In this document: positions 15,645 to 23,462 of the stretch, in pieces
Position numbering within the stretch: the first letter of the stretch is position 1
How the letters are laid out: each line of letters starts with the position of its first letter
DNA from: DASSKK01 sp035690495
GTDB lineage: Bacteria > Actinomycetota > Actinomycetes > Propionibacteriales > Nocardioidaceae
NCBI GenBank assembly: GCA_035690495.1
Contig: DASSKK010000081.1
Location: 124,001-188,000 of the forward strand
Direction: 5' to 3'
Length of the DNA: 64,000 bases
Position numbers and translations under genes: made by a program
The notes under the pieces: model-generated
The model's database searches: none
The model's input: only the letters and a program-made list of their open reading frames with translations
Told to the model about the DNA's origin: nothing

Positions 15645-16612
15645 CGCTCGTGTGGGTGGAGACCGCCGGTGGTGCGGTCACCGAGACCTCGCTGGAGGCG
15701 CTGAGCTTCGCGCGCGGTCTGGGCGCTCCCGTGTACGCCGTGCTGGTCGAGGCGGGCGACGGTGCAGGCGCGACCAGTCGGCTGGGGGAGTACGGCGTCG
15801 AGCGGGTGCTCCGCGTCGGCGGCGAGGCGTTCGAGGCATACGCCGCGGCCGCCTGGGCCGGCGCTGTGGTGGCGGCAACCCGCTCCCTGGCGAGCGAGTC
15901 GGTCGTGCTTGCTGCCGGTACGCCCCGGGGCAACGAGGTCATGGCTCACGTGGCCTGCCGGCTCGAGGTGGCGATGGCCGCCAACGTGGTCGCCGTGGAC
16001 GGGCAGTCGCCGCTGACGGTCTCCCGTCAGGTGCTCGGCGGATCGGTGCTGGAGCAGATGCAGCTCCCCGACGAGATCGCGGTGCTGACCGTGGCCGGGC
16101 ACGCCGTGGAGGCGCAACCGGCATCGGCGCCGACGACACCCGAGGCAGTGGACCTTCCGGTCGACGTACGCCAGGAGGATCTGCGTGCGCGCGTCGCGCG
16201 CACCGAGAACCGCGAGCCGGATCTGTCCGGCGGCCTGAAGACCGCCAAGGTCGTCGTCGGCGCCGGTCGTGGTGCGGGCAGCGCAGAGGGGTTCGGCGAC
16301 CTGCTGGAGCTCGCGGAGCTGCTGGACGCGTCGTTGGGCGTCTCACGCGTGGTGACCAGCCTCGGCTGGCGCCCGCACCACGAGCAGGTCGGGCAGACCG
16401 GCAGCCGGATCGCGCCGGACCTCTACATCCCGTGCGGGATCAGCGGCGCCATCCAGCACTGGGCCGGCTGCTCGAGCGCGAACACGATCCTGGCGGTCAA
16501 CACCGACCCGGACGCGCCGATGGTGACGCGCGCGCACTACGCGGTGATCGGCGACCTGCACGAGATCGTGCCGGCTGTCAACGAGGAGATCAAGCGCCGC
16601 CGCGCCGGCTGA
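15641..16612 (+). CDS. etfA: Electron transfer flavoprotein alpha subunit
   Basis: 323 residues, coupled to etfB through a 4-bp ATGA overlap. The C-terminal FAD domain is typical: VVVGAGRGAGSAEGF, GWRPHHEQVGQTGSRIAPDLY, CGISGAIQHWAGCSSANTILAVNTDPDAPMV and YAVIGDLHEIVP. The N-terminal half is more divergent, as usual. With EtfB it forms the heterodimeric carrier between flavoprotein dehydrogenases and the quinone pool. It is the last gene of the dehydrogenase-etfB-etfA operon. Confidence 0.93.
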   Translation: MTLVWVETAGGAVTETSLEALSFARGLGAPVYAVLVEAGDGAGATSRLGEYGVERVLRVGGEAFEAYAAAAWAGAVVAATRSLASESVVLAAGTPRGNEVMAHVACRLEVAMAANVVAVDGQSPLTVSRQVLGGSVLEQMQLPDEIAVLTVAGHAVEAQPASAPTTPEAVDLPVDVRQEDLRARVARTENREPDLSGGLKTAKVVVGAGRGAGSAEGFGDLLELAELLDASLGVSRVVTSLGWRPHHEQVGQTGSRIAPDLYIPCGISGAIQHWAGCSSANTILAVNTDPDAPMVTRAHYAVIGDLHEIVPAVNEEIKRRRAG

Positions 16613-16675
16613 GTGCTAGCCTGCACCGATCCAGCTAGGTCTACGGGGCCGAGGAGCGACTCGGGGGGGAGCACG

Positions 16676-17956
16676 ATGACACGCAACGCCATGAGGGTCG
16701 CTGGGCTCTCCGGAGCAGCCACGCTGGTGCTCGGGCTGCTGGCCGGGGTGCCCGGGGCGTGGGCGGATCCACCGGGTGCCTGCGACGGACTGAGCGTGAC
16801 GATCCTGGGCACCGACGGCGACGACGTATTGACCGGCACCGCTGGCGACGACGTGGTGTCGCTGGGCGCGGGGATCGACCGCTTGGACGCCCGAGGCGGC
16901 AACGACGTCGTATGCGGCGGACCGGGCCGGGACGCCATGAGGGGCGGTGCCGGCGACGACCGGGTCTTCGGTGAGGGCGACTCAGACATCGTGGTGGGGG
17001 AGCTGGGCAACGACCTCGTCGACGGAGGCGACGGCGGCGACGCCATCTACGGAGACTTGCTCGGCGGCACGCCCGTTCCCGGAGCCGACGGCGCGGACAA
17101 GCTGTTCGGCGGGGCGGGCGACGACAGGCTGGAGCTGGTCAGCGGCGACGGGTTCGGCGGCGGCGGTGCCGACGTCGCCGATGGCGGCGAGGGCATCGAC
17201 ATGGTGTCCTACGAGACGTCGCGCACCCCGGTCGCCATCGACGTGCCGGCTGGGTCGGCGCAGGGTGACGCCGACGATGTTCTCACCGACTTCGAGATCT
17301 ACCGGGGCAGCGAGTACGGCGACGTCCTGCTGGGCAGCAACGGCCCCGACGTCCTCGACGCACTTGAGTCGTGGGGCGACCGCGTCGATTTCGTGTTCGG
17401 GCACGCAGGCGATGACACGCTCACCGCGGATGAGGGCTTCGTCAACGCCGGTCGCGGCGACGACACCTTCGTGCCCTCGGGACGAGGAACGTACCGGCTC
17501 GACGTCGACCTGGGCACCGGCGACGACCGCGCCGACATCATGCAGGGCGGCGCCACCATCCGCGGGGAGCGCGGCCGGGACTCGTTCCACGTGATCCAGC
17601 CCGACTACGGCATGGTGCGCTCGCACGTGTACGGCGGCCAGGGGCGCGACCTGCTGAGTTTCGCGGCCTTCGCCCACGCGGTGCGGGCCGATGTCGGCCT
17701 CGGACGGGCAACCGCGCAGGGGCTGCGGATGCGGTTCCAGGCCGTCGAGCAGGTGCTCGGCTCGAGGCGGGCCGACACCTTGCTGGGCGGCGCACGCGCG
17801 GACACGTTGCGCGGCCGCGGGGGTCACGACGTACTGCGCGGACATCGGGGAGACGACCTGCTCGTCGGCGGCCGGGGGCGCGACATCGCAAAGGGCGGCC
17901 GGGGGCACGACAGCTGCGCTGCCGAGCGACGAAGCTCGTGCGAGAAGCGGCCCTGA
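16676..17956 (+). CDS. Secreted RTX-like calcium-binding repeat protein
   Basis: 426 residues from ATG 16676. A signal peptide is clear (MRVAGLSGAATLVLGLLAG, cleavage probably near AWA-DPP). The rest is glycine/aspartate nonapeptide-like repeats of the GG-x-G-D-D type (DGDDVLTGTAGDDVVSLG, GGAGDDRVFGEG, GGDGGDAIYGDL, GGAGDDRLEL) around a non-repeat middle (residues about 180-330). The last 70 residues carry repeats in which many Asp are replaced by Arg (RGRGGHDVLRGHRGDDLL). No protease or lipase domain is visible. Likely an extracellular or surface protein folding in calcium; function unknown. Confidence 0.85.
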   Translation: MTRNAMRVAGLSGAATLVLGLLAGVPGAWADPPGACDGLSVTILGTDGDDVLTGTAGDDVVSLGAGIDRLDARGGNDVVCGGPGRDAMRGGAGDDRVFGEGDSDIVVGELGNDLVDGGDGGDAIYGDLLGGTPVPGADGADKLFGGAGDDRLELVSGDGFGGGGADVADGGEGIDMVSYETSRTPVAIDVPAGSAQGDADDVLTDFEIYRGSEYGDVLLGSNGPDVLDALESWGDRVDFVFGHAGDDTLTADEGFVNAGRGDDTFVPSGRGTYRLDVDLGTGDDRADIMQGGATIRGERGRDSFHVIQPDYGMVRSHVYGGQGRDLLSFAAFAHAVRADVGLGRATAQGLRMRFQAVEQVLGSRRADTLLGGARADTLRGRGGHDVLRGHRGDDLLVGGRGRDIAKGGRGHDSCAAERRSSCEKRP

Positions 17957-17963
17957 GCCGCGG

Positions 17964-18194
17964 TCAGCTGGCCGACCGCAGCCAGGCGTCCTCCTCGCCG
18001 GACTCGTAGTCCTCGAAGGCGTGCCGAAGCCCGAGCAGCACCTCGGCGGCGGTCTCGAAGAGCGCCTTGGCCTGCGGATCGTCCACCTTGCGAACGTCTT
18101 CGCGCAGGTGCTCGGCGAGATCGGTCAGCCGGCCGCGGATCTTGGTGGCGTGCCGGATCGGATCGCTCTCCGGCAGCGAGTTCGGGTCGGTCAT
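17964..18194 (-). CDS. Small conserved-type hypothetical protein
   Basis: 76 residues from ATG 18194, which has AAGGAGG 6 bases upstream; the longer open frame has no ribosome site. The protein is acidic and helical (HATKIRGRLTDLAEHLREDVRKVDD, AKALFETAAEVLLGLRHAFEDYESG) and has no Cys, signal or membrane segment. It converges on the RTX-like gene with 7 bp between stops. I do not recognise a family. Confidence 0.7.
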   Translation of the reverse strand: MTDPNSLPESDPIRHATKIRGRLTDLAEHLREDVRKVDDPQAKALFETAAEVLLGLRHAFEDYESGEEDAWLRSAS

Positions 18195-18426
18195 CGCAAG
18201 CCTCCTTATCTCGGACCTCCCGATGAGGTCGTCACCGTTCCATCGTCTCGCCGACGAGAAGGGGCCGCTTGATCGTCGTTGCGGCACTTCATCGAGGGAG
18301 GCCTTGCTCACGTTCTCGGCGCATCATCGCTTGCTTGCGGTCACCCAGCTGGCGGCGTACGGCGTTACGGATCTCGGCTTCGGCGATCCGAAGTACTGGG
18401 TCGGAGACCCGTCGGTTCCTTGATCA

Positions 18427-19059
18427 TCACCAGCCGCCGGGCGGAGGACCGCCTCGGACCGTGTCGTCGCAGAACCAGCGAGGCTGCTGCGCCGAGCGTC
18501 GGTCGCGTGTTGCAACGCCGGACATCGTGCCTTCGGCGCACGCTCGGCTGTCGAACACCGACCAGCAGATGTCGTTCCGCAACCGCTGGTCGTCAAGGAC
18601 GAGCTCGCGGATGGCTGCCGGGAGTCGGTCACGCTGCCATTCGCACTCGAGCCGCCGTGCCGTCTCGCCCTCGCCTTCCGGCGCGGCCGCACGTGCGGCC
18701 TTGATCGCGTAGGCGGCCGCACCGAGCTCGTGGGCGGCAACGTGTGCGACCGCGCCGGCCTGGCCGGCCGCGTACGCGGCGTGCCGTGCTGCGCCACTCA
18801 GATCTCTGGCCGCGCCCATTGCATGTCCGCCAGCCGTGCGAGTCTGGGTCATGGTGACCTCGCCACGCGCCCAGGCGCGGGCTTGCCCGATCGCCTCACG
18901 CGGCCGAAGGTCCTCAGGCCGATCCGACTCGAACAGGCCGAGGACGTGCTCCGCGCACGTTGCCGCCCACAACGCGAGCAGGTGGTGATCGGAGTCCGCG
19001 AGAGTCCCACCACGCCGGATCGTGACCAGGCGAGGGTCCCGGACCTCCGAGAGGATCAA
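18427..19059 (-). CDS. Immunity-protein-like orphan (Imm5-like alanine/histidine-rich helical family)
   Basis: 210 residues. The first 150 match the look of putative immunity proteins: LADSDHHLLALWAATCAEHVLGLFE, RPREAIGQARAWARGEVTM, then an Ala-rich helical stretch and HELGAAAYAIKAARAA, ending ERQRDRLP-like helices (CEWQRDRLPAAIRELVLDDQRLRNDICWSVF). The last 45 residues look like a run-on tail. No polymorphic toxin gene is adjacent, so any immunity role is unproven. The family call is from memory of the pattern. Confidence 0.65.
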   Translation of the reverse strand: MILSEVRDPRLVTIRRGGTLADSDHHLLALWAATCAEHVLGLFESDRPEDLRPREAIGQARAWARGEVTMTQTRTAGGHAMGAARDLSGAARHAAYAAGQAGAVAHVAAHELGAAAYAIKAARAAAPEGEGETARRLECEWQRDRLPAAIRELVLDDQRLRNDICWSVFDSRACAEGTMSGVATRDRRSAQQPRWFCDDTVRGGPPPGGW

Positions 19060-19107
19060 ACCGGCACTCCTTCAGCTCGGCTCCGCCAGCACACTAGCCT
19101 GTCGCTG

Positions 19108-20418
19108 ATGGCTTCTGAGCAGATGCGCTGCCCCGAGTGCGGCGAGCCGGTGCCGGTCACGCCCGGCTTCGTCACGTGGTGCCCCGCCTGCGACTGGGGA
19201 CTCGACCTGGACCTGCGCGCGGAGGAAGCCGGTGTGCGGGCGCGGTGGTGGAGTCGGATCGTCACCCGACTCGCGCAGACAGCACACGACCCAGCGCAGC
19301 GGCGTGACGGCAGGGCCTTCTCGGCCCAGCTGCTGTTCGCGACCGGTCTGCTTCTTGCTCTCCTGGCGCCGGCCGTCTCGATCGTCCTGGCAGTGGGCGG
19401 CATCGCGCTGATCGTCACGAACACCGCCTATCCGATGATCGTCGGCGTCGGCGTCGTGCTCGTGCTGCTCGCGATCGTGTTCCGTCCCCGGCTGCCTCGC
19501 CTCGGCGGCGAGCAGCTTTCCTGGCGGGAGGACTCGCCGTTCGCCCGGTCGTTACGAGCCGCAGCACAGCAGGTGGGTCGCCCGCTGCCACGCCGGGTGC
19601 GGATGTTGCCGTTGGCCGCGACGACCGTGCTGACCACGTCGTTCGCCGGGCGGCGAGAGTTGCTTCTCGACCCGGTGGTCTGGACGGTGCTGTCCGGGGG
19701 CGCTCGGGAGGCGGTCCTCACGCGCGCTCTGGCGCGGGAGACGAGACCGGCGCGTGCCTGCCAGGTGATCGCCGCGGTGGCATTCGGAACCACAGTCCAC
19801 TGGCTCAGTCTTGCCGGCGGGTCCGGCACCACCGCCTACGCCGAGGCGGACACCGCGCTGGCCGCCCGAGATCCCCTCGTCTACTACGAGTCGGCCGCGG
19901 CGTACTCCCGTGCCCGTCGCCAGCGGTGGGTTCAGGGCTTCGCACGCTTCACGGAGGTTGTGCTTGTCGCGGTGGTGCGTGTCTATCTGCGCCCCCTCAC
20001 CCTGTGCCTGCTGCCGAGTTGGCACCGGGGCGACTACGGCGCCGATGCCGCGGCAGCCGGGGTGACATCGGGGTCCGCACTGAGGGAGGCCCTCGAGGCC
20101 GAACTGCTCGCCGAGCCCCTGCTGCGCATCGCGGCCCGTCCGCTCGGGCCGGACGAGACCCGCACCCGACTCGAGGTCGTGCGGGACCACCGCGCCGCCA
20201 CACCAGACAGCGAGGTGGAGCGGTTGCGCCGCCTCGACGTCGCCCGCATCGGTTCCGGACAGGTCCTCGTCGCGCCGAACCTCTGGCGCGCGAGGCGACT
20301 GGCCGGCAACCAGGTGCAGTCCGCAGCAGCACCCGCGAAGCGGGACATGGCAGCCGATCGCGATCCCGAGATCGAGCGCTGCCTGGAGCAGATCCTGGAA
20401 CGACTCCGCTCGCGCTGA
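19108..20418 (+). CDS. Zinc-ribbon membrane protein resembling an M48 peptidase without HExxH
   Basis: 436 residues from ATG 19108. The N-terminus has a two-knuckle zinc ribbon, CPEC-x15-CPAC. Two or three membrane segments follow (residues about 74-120), then a soluble part in M48/HtpX style (FARSLRAAAQQVGRPLPRRVRM, RRELLLDPVVWTVLSGGAREAVLTRALARETRPA). Where an M48 peptidase would have HExxH the sequence reads ALARETRPA, so the metal site is lost and the protein is probably not a protease. The C-terminal 150 residues include another hydrophobic stretch and a charged tail. Function unknown. Confidence 0.7.
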   Translation: MASEQMRCPECGEPVPVTPGFVTWCPACDWGLDLDLRAEEAGVRARWWSRIVTRLAQTAHDPAQRRDGRAFSAQLLFATGLLLALLAPAVSIVLAVGGIALIVTNTAYPMIVGVGVVLVLLAIVFRPRLPRLGGEQLSWREDSPFARSLRAAAQQVGRPLPRRVRMLPLAATTVLTTSFAGRRELLLDPVVWTVLSGGAREAVLTRALARETRPARACQVIAAVAFGTTVHWLSLAGGSGTTAYAEADTALAARDPLVYYESAAAYSRARRQRWVQGFARFTEVVLVAVVRVYLRPLTLCLLPSWHRGDYGADAAAAGVTSGSALREALEAELLAEPLLRIAARPLGPDETRTRLEVVRDHRAATPDSEVERLRRLDVARIGSGQVLVAPNLWRARRLAGNQVQSAAAPAKRDMAADRDPEIERCLEQILERLRSR

Positions 20419-20516
20419 GGGCGTGAGCTCAGAGGCGGTGACACGGCCAGGCTGTACCGGCGAGGAACAACCCAGGAGAATGCTTTGCGCCACACGGTCG
20501 ACAGAAGGAGCCACGG

Positions 20517-20876
20517 ATGCGGCCCACTCACATCTTCGCAGACCTCACCGTCCCAGACATCGCCGAAGCTCGCGACTTCTACGTGGAATACCTCGGCCTC
20601 AGCGACGAACAGATCAACATGGATTGGGTCACCAGGTTCCAGTCCCCGGACAGGCACGCCGTCGTCCAACTGGTCACCCGCGATGCCACAGCTCCGCATA
20701 ACGCAGCGATCTCGGTCACCGTCGGTGGTGAGGTCGAGGAAGCGTACGAACAAGCCAAACAACGCGGGTACGAGATAGTTCACCCACTCACGACAGAACC
20801 TTGGGGCATACAAAGGTTCCTCGTCCGTGCACCAGACGGCAACGTCATCAACATCAACAGTCACGAAGACGTATAG
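20517..20876 (+). CDS. VOC (glyoxalase/bleomycin resistance) superfamily protein
   Basis: 119 residues, one VOC unit with the paired beta-alpha-beta modules: IFADLTVPDIAEARDFYVEYLGL (residues 5-27) and AAISVTVGGEVEEAYEQAKQRGYEIVHPLTTEPWGIQRFLVRAPDGNVINI. Metal-ligand positions are only partly kept (His5, Gln51-like, Glu). An AAGGAG ribosome site lies 5-6 bases before the ATG. Base composition is less GC-rich than its neighbours, which hints at more recent acquisition. Substrate unknown. Confidence 0.8.
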   Translation: MRPTHIFADLTVPDIAEARDFYVEYLGLSDEQINMDWVTRFQSPDRHAVVQLVTRDATAPHNAAISVTVGGEVEEAYEQAKQRGYEIVHPLTTEPWGIQRFLVRAPDGNVININSHEDV

Positions 20877-20903
20877 CGGCGGGAGTAGTGCCCGCACTCG
20901 GCG

Positions 20904-21428
20904 TCAGCCACGAGCGCCGCCCTTGCGGCTGATCGGCGCCACGACAGCGGAGGTCATACGGACCAGGTCCGCGGGGGCGAGCTCGAGGTCGAGTCCGCGC
21001 CGGCCGCCGGACACCAGAACCGTGTCGTGCGCCAGGGCCGAGAGGTCGACGACGGTCGGCAGCGCCCGGCGCTGGCCGATCGGCGAGATGCCGCCCACGA
21101 CGTACCCGCTGGAGCGCTCGGCGTCCGCGGGGTCGGCCATGGTCGCGCGCTTCCAGCCGACCGCGGCTGCCAGCGCCTTGAGGTCCAGGCGTTGCTCGAC
21201 CGGAACGACGGCCACCACGAGCGCCGGGGCTGTGCCTTCACTGCGCGCCAGCAGCGTCTTGAACACCCGCGCCGGGTCGGCGTCGAGCGCCTGCGCCGCC
21301 TCCAGCCCGTAGGACGGGGCCGCGGGGTCGTGCTCGTAGGCGCGGACGGTGAACGCCACGCCCGCGCGTGTCAGTGCGGTCGTGGCCGGCGTACCGCTGC
21401 TCTTGCGGCCATGTTCCTCACCCCTCAT
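20904..21428 (-). CDS. ybaK: Cys-tRNA(Pro)/Cys-tRNA(Cys) deacylase, YbaK family
   Basis: 174 residues from ATG 21428, overlapping the LON-domain gene stop by one base (TGATG). YbaK features: TPATTALTRAGVAFTVRAYEHD, ALDADPARVFKTLLA, ALVVAVVPVEQRLDLKALAAAVG (the Lys in VFKTL is the conserved active residue), and GYVVGGISPIGQRRALPTVVD. The enzyme removes misacylated cysteine from tRNA(Pro). Start chosen for coupling and because earlier in-frame codons enter the neighbouring gene. Confidence 0.92.
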   Translation of the reverse strand: MRGEEHGRKSSGTPATTALTRAGVAFTVRAYEHDPAAPSYGLEAAQALDADPARVFKTLLARSEGTAPALVVAVVPVEQRLDLKALAAAVGWKRATMADPADAERSSGYVVGGISPIGQRRALPTVVDLSALAHDTVLVSGGRRGLDLELAPADLVRMTSAVVAPISRKGGARG

Positions 21429-22120
21429 CAGTTCGGCGACCAGCGCATCCTGGCGACCTCGGTTGCCGGCAGGGACGCGATCGCGCGCATCGCCCGCATT
21501 TCCTCGCACAGCGCGTGGTGGAGCATCAGCAGGCGACGCAGGGTGTCCTCGGCCTCGAGCAGGGCCTGCCGCTCTGCGAGAGTCAGTAGGCATACCGATG
21601 CCAGGACGTAGGACAACGCCTCGGGTTCGTCCGGCAGGGGAGCGTCGAGCACCTCGCTGCCTCGCAGCGTGGACAGCCGGCGCCGGTACTCCTCGAACGT
21701 CGAGCGCGTGCGTTCGGCCGCCTCTGCGACACCCGAGGACTCCGCGCGCCCGACAGGCTCAGCCGGCTCGACGACCGCCTCGGCGACCAGATACGGCCGA
21801 GTGCTCTGCAACGACTGGATACGCATCCGGCGACGCCCGGTCACCTCGATGTCGAACCGGCCGTCCGGATAGGGGCGTACGTCGTCCAGCGTCACCACAC
21901 AGCCGACGCGGTGCACCGACGCCATCCCGTGCTGCCCGACCTCGAACCCCTCGCGGATCGCGACGACTCCGAAACGCCGATCCTCCACCTCGGCCACGGC
22001 GAGCAGATCGTGCACCAGCGAGCGGTAGCGGCCCTCGAACACGTGGAGCGGCAGGCTCACACCGGGGAAGACGACGGCGTTCAGCGGGAAGACCGGCAGC
22101 CGCTCGGTGGTTTCGGACAC
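21428..22120 (-). CDS. LON peptidase substrate-binding (N-terminal) domain protein
   Basis: 230 residues with the LON N-terminal domain from residue 7 (LPVFPLNAVVFPGVSLPLHVFEGRYRSLV), VGCVVTLDDVRPYPDGRFDIEVTGRRRMRI and a helical C-terminal half. There is no AAA+ or protease domain, so this is the short stand-alone family common in actinomycetes, of unknown role. It is divergent from hisD (37 bp between starts), so the two share a promoter region. Confidence 0.9.
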   Translation of the reverse strand: MSETTERLPVFPLNAVVFPGVSLPLHVFEGRYRSLVHDLLAVAEVEDRRFGVVAIREGFEVGQHGMASVHRVGCVVTLDDVRPYPDGRFDIEVTGRRRMRIQSLQSTRPYLVAEAVVEPAEPVGRAESSGVAEAAERTRSTFEEYRRRLSTLRGSEVLDAPLPDEPEALSYVLASVCLLTLAERQALLEAEDTLRRLLMLHHALCEEMRAMRAIASLPATEVARMRWSPN

Positions 22121-22157
22121 GCCTTCACGCTAGCGGCTGCGCCTCTAGACTTGGCCC

Positions 22158-23462
22158 ATGATCCGCCGCATCGACCTGCGAGGCGCACAGCGCCCCGAAC
22201 GCGGCTACCGCACCGTCGTGCCGCGTGCCGACTTCGACGTCGAGTCTGCCGTCGAGGCGGTGCGGCCGATCTGCGAGGCGGTCCGCGAGCGGGGCGTGCC
22301 GGCCATCGCCGAGTTCACCGAGCGCTTCGACGGGGTGCACCAGGACGACATCGCCGTTCCGGCGACCGCGCTCGAGCAGGCGCTCGCGGGTCTCGACCCC
22401 GACGTGCGCGCTGGCTTGGAGGAGTCGATCAGCAGGCTGCGCACCAGCTGTGAGGCCGAGCTGCCGTCGCCGGTGCAGACCCAGGTGGTCGCGGGGGGGA
22501 CCGTGACGACGAGGATGGTGCCGGTGGGTCGTGTCGGGCTCTACGCGCCCGGGGGGGTGGCACCACTGGTGTCCAGCGTGGTGATGACCGTCGTGCCCGC
22601 CCAGGTCGCCGGAGTCCCGTCGATCGCGCTCGCCTCCTCGCCTCAGGCGTCGAACTCCGGGCTGCCGCACCCCACGATCCTGGCCGCCTGCGCGCTGCTC
22701 GGTGTCGAGGAGGTGTACGCCGTCGGCGGCGCCCAGGCGATCGCGATGTTCGCCTACGGTGCCGGCCCGTGCGCGAAGGTCGACCTGGTCACCGGTCCCG
22801 GCAACATCTACACGGTCTCGGCCAAGAGGCTGCTCAAGGGACTCGTCGGCATCGACTCGGAGGCCGGTCCGACCGAGATCGCGATCCTGGCGGACGAGAC
22901 CGCCGACGCGGCCTACGTCGCTGCGGACCTGCTCAGCCAGGCCGAGCACGACCCGATGGCGGCTTCGGTGCTGGTGACCCCCTCGGCGAGCCTCGCCGAC
23001 GACGTGGACGCCGAGCTCGACAAGCAGGTCTCGGCCACCAAGCACGTGGAACGCATTCGCGCGGCCCTCGGCGGGCGACAGTCCGCGACCGTGCTGGTCG
23101 ATGACCTCGACCAGGGGCTCGCCGTCGTGGACGGGTACGCCGCCGAGCACCTCGAGATCCACACCGCCGACGCCCGGCGGGTGGCGGCCCGGGTCCGCAA
23201 CGCGGGAGCCGTGTTCGTCGGACCGCACGCGCCCGTCTCCCTCGGCGACTACAGCGCCGGGTCGAACCACGTGCTCCCCACCGGGGGATGCGCGTGCCAC
23301 TCCTCGGGCCTGTCGGTGCGGACCTTCCTGCGCACCATGCAGGTCGTGGAGTACGACGAGCCCGCGCTGCGCGACGTGGCGCACCACGTGACCGCGCTCG
23401 CCGAGGCCGAGGACCTGCCCGGTCACGCCGCGGCGATCCGGGTCCGTCTCGAGGAGCGCTGA
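22158..23462 (+). CDS. hisD: Histidinol dehydrogenase
   Basis: 434 residues. Signatures include VPVGRVGLYAPGG (near 120), VEEVYAVGGAQAIAMFAYG, VTGPGNIYTVSAKR and EAGPTEIAILADET, then zinc-site residues around LSQAEHDP and EHLEIH, and GDYSAGSNHVLPTGG. It performs the last two oxidations of histidine synthesis. It heads hisDCBH; its TGA overlaps the hisC ATG by one base. Confidence 0.97.
   Translation: MIRRIDLRGAQRPERGYRTVVPRADFDVESAVEAVRPICEAVRERGVPAIAEFTERFDGVHQDDIAVPATALEQALAGLDPDVRAGLEESISRLRTSCEAELPSPVQTQVVAGGTVTTRMVPVGRVGLYAPGGVAPLVSSVVMTVVPAQVAGVPSIALASSPQASNSGLPHPTILAACALLGVEEVYAVGGAQAIAMFAYGAGPCAKVDLVTGPGNIYTVSAKRLLKGLVGIDSEAGPTEIAILADETADAAYVAADLLSQAEHDPMAASVLVTPSASLADDVDAELDKQVSATKHVERIRAALGGRQSATVLVDDLDQGLAVVDGYAAEHLEIHTADARRVAARVRNAGAVFVGPHAPVSLGDYSAGSNHVLPTGGCACHSSGLSVRTFLRTMQVVEYDEPALRDVAHHVTALAEAEDLPGHAAAIRVRLEER

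Noticed and set aside
18195..18426. Possible gene remnant between the small hypothetical and the immunity-like gene
   Set aside because: One minus-strand stretch looks weakly protein-like (RIAEAEIRNAVRRQLGDRKQ), but it has no start, no ribosome site and no known family.
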